Part shown: positions 4,439 to 5,424 of the stretch, in pieces | Position numbering within the stretch: position 1 is the first letter of the stretch | Layout: each line of letters opens with the position of its first letter | Source: Bdellovibrionales bacterium | Lineage (GTDB): Bacteria; Bdellovibrionota; Bdellovibrionia; Bdellovibrionales; UBA1609 | Length of the DNA stretch: 5,424 nt | Reading direction: 5' to 3' | Assembly (NCBI GenBank): GCA_026648125.1 | Contig: JAPKGD010000162.1 | Location: forward strand, 1-5,424 | Notes under the pieces: generated by a model | The model's database searches: none | Told to the model about the DNA's origin: nothing | The model's input: only the letters and a program-made list of their open reading frames with translations | Made by a program: the position numbers and the translations under genes

Positions 4439-5424
4439 ATGCGGAAATTTTTGATGGCGGCCACACTGTTGACCCTCGGTCTCAGTGCGGCGCAAGTACA
4501 TGCTCGGCGCGGAGAGTGGCGTCGCGGTGATGATGATAGAATGCGCCGGGGAACCGTACTTCACCTGGGCGATATTCGTGTGGGAGATTTTGGGCGGAGA
4601 CTCGACACCGATGTGATTGACGTATCTGAAGATCCGCGAATTCAGTGTGGGTTGACTCATATTCGTCTAAAGGCCGGATATGACAATGTCGTCATTAGCA
4701 AGATCGAAGTTGAATATCGACGAGCCGATGAGTTTGGTAAAGTGCGAGATGAAATTGAATTGGATGATCGGGACGAAAGTGGATGGGAACGACCAAGGCG
4801 CGGTTTAAGACTTGAGCCCTTAGAGCAGACACAATGGCTAGACCTCGATGACGTCGAAGACGGAATCGTGAGTGGACGATGCATTCAGCGCATTTGGATT
4901 TGGGCGCTGGATGTTCCCAATCGAGGCGGATGGGATCGAGGTGATGGCGGTCGTGGTCGATGGCGACGTGGTGATCGCCCAGCCATGGTCTCTGTTGAAG
5001 GCTACGTCCGTCCGCGGGGACCTGGTGGCGGTGGCGGACATGGCGGTGGCGACTGGCGCCGTGAGCGCCCTCTTCGCTTTGAACCTTTGGGTTTGACCGA
5101 TCACTTTTCCAAGTGGGATCTGAGCACTCGAACTTACACAGTTGGAACTAGCCGGGGTCGATTTGATGGAATCCGTCTTATCGCCCGCGATGGCGGCGTT
5201 GAGGTTGTTGAAGCTACCGTTGTGTTTGGTGACCAGTCACGTGCAGTAATTAGAAATAAGCAAATTCGAGAAGGCGACGACATCTATTTTGATTTTGATA
5301 ATGATGATCAGCACCGCCGCGGACGGCGAGATATAGACCGCTTCATCGATCGAATTATAATTAACGGAATCTCTATGGATAAATGGGGATCCAAAGGACG
5401 TCTTGAGGTTCAAGGCGGCCGTTA
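4439..5424 (+). CDS. Secreted Arg/Gly/Asp-rich protein with two beta-rich repeats, 3' end outside window
   Basis: A strong AAAGGAG lies 8 nt before the ATG. The product (328 codons visible) begins with a signal peptide, MRKFLMAATLLTLGLSAAQVHA, probably cut after A22, so it is exported. A charged stretch (23-37) precedes repeat 1 (about 40-190), with RIQCGLTHIRLKAGYDNVVISKIEVEYRR (67-95) and GRCIQRIWIWALD (146-158). A low-complexity linker rich in Gly, Arg, Asp and Trp interrupts and follows it (161-180, 191-210). Repeat 2 (about 212-328) has GRFDGIRLIARDGGVEVVEATVVFGD (240-265), REGDDIYFDFD (277-287) and FIDRIIINGISMDKWGSKGRLEVQG (302-326). Both repeats share the order strand-IRL-strand-V.Y/VVFG-charged turn-RI.I-strand, resembling the exported domain around DUF2541; that link is from memory. 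C70 and C148 in repeat 1 could pair. The last two bases are TA, so a stop may follow immediately. Function unknown; perhaps an envelope or extracellular adhesive or ligand-binding protein. Confidence 0.8.
   Translation, partial: MRKFLMAATLLTLGLSAAQVHARRGEWRRGDDDRMRRGTVLHLGDIRVGDFGRRLDTDVIDVSEDPRIQCGLTHIRLKAGYDNVVISKIEVEYRRADEFGKVRDEIELDDRDESGWERPRRGLRLEPLEQTQWLDLDDVEDGIVSGRCIQRIWIWALDVPNRGGWDRGDGGRGRWRRGDRPAMVSVEGYVRPRGPGGGGGHGGGDWRRERPLRFEPLGLTDHFSKWDLSTRTYTVGTSRGRFDGIRLIARDGGVEVVEATVVFGDQSRAVIRNKQIREGDDIYFDFDNDDQHRRGRRDIDRFIDRIIINGISMDKWGSKGRLEVQGGR

Noticed and set aside
4838..5104. Open frames on both strands inside the secreted repeat protein
   Set aside because: They are shadows of its repetitive Gly/Arg codons; the main frame has a signal peptide and a strong ribosome site.
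1..5424. CRISPR array, transposase, tRNA or phage genes
   Set aside because: No regularly spaced repeats, DDE or HUH motifs, cloverleaf or T-loop sequence, or phage structural motifs were seen on either strand.

Overview
The window has two unlike halves that meet near position 2400-2445. To the left, four genes all lie on the minus strand: an ECF sigma factor cut by the left edge, a Lnu/AadB-type antibiotic nucleotidyltransferase, a class I methyltransferase and a small ABM-like protein. To the right, everything recognisable is on the plus strand: the C-terminal half of an OmpR/PhoB response regulator with no receiver domain or start codon, a long non-coding stretch rich in hairpins, a matrixin-type lipoprotein metalloprotease, a 72-residue small protein, and a secreted Arg/Gly/Asp-rich two-repeat protein cut by the right edge.

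From memory of protein style (not a search), the left half reads like an environmental Chloroflexota (Anaerolineae) genome. The right half reads like a Bdellovibrionota/Oligoflexia predator-type genome: a lipoprotein matrixin, small orphan proteins with strong AAGGAG sites, and this style of regulator C-terminus. The truncated regulator sits exactly at the switch, next to a perfect 6-bp inverted repeat. That fits either an assembly or amplification chimera, or a real recombination or transfer breakpoint. The sequence alone cannot decide between them.

Left half in transcription order (right to left): the ABM-like gene (2336-2013); a 154-bp gap; then the methyltransferase (1858-1118) and the nucleotidyltransferase (1121-582), which share an ATGA stop/start and are probably translationally coupled; an 82-bp gap; then the sigma factor (499 to beyond 1). 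The overlapping pair is the only clear functional unit here. Both enzymes modify substrates and the second belongs to a resistance-associated family, but no substrate can be read from the sequence.

Right half: after the regulator remnant (2443-2700) there is a GC-rich hairpin whose T-run faces the minus strand. Some 480 bases without a credible gene follow, containing at least three good stem-loops and a possible pseudoknot (2743-2991). I could not match these to tmRNA, RNase P, SRP, 6S or a riboswitch I know. The matrixin, the small protein and the terminal secreted protein are separated by gaps of about 185 bases, each has its own Shine-Dalgarno site, and two carry export signals. They look like separately expressed envelope or extracellular functions, not one operon.

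No tRNA, rRNA, CRISPR array, insertion sequence or transposase gene is visible. I do not see a convincing new multi-gene system. The items most worth a second look are the junction, the structured non-coding region and the overlapping methyltransferase/nucleotidyltransferase pair.
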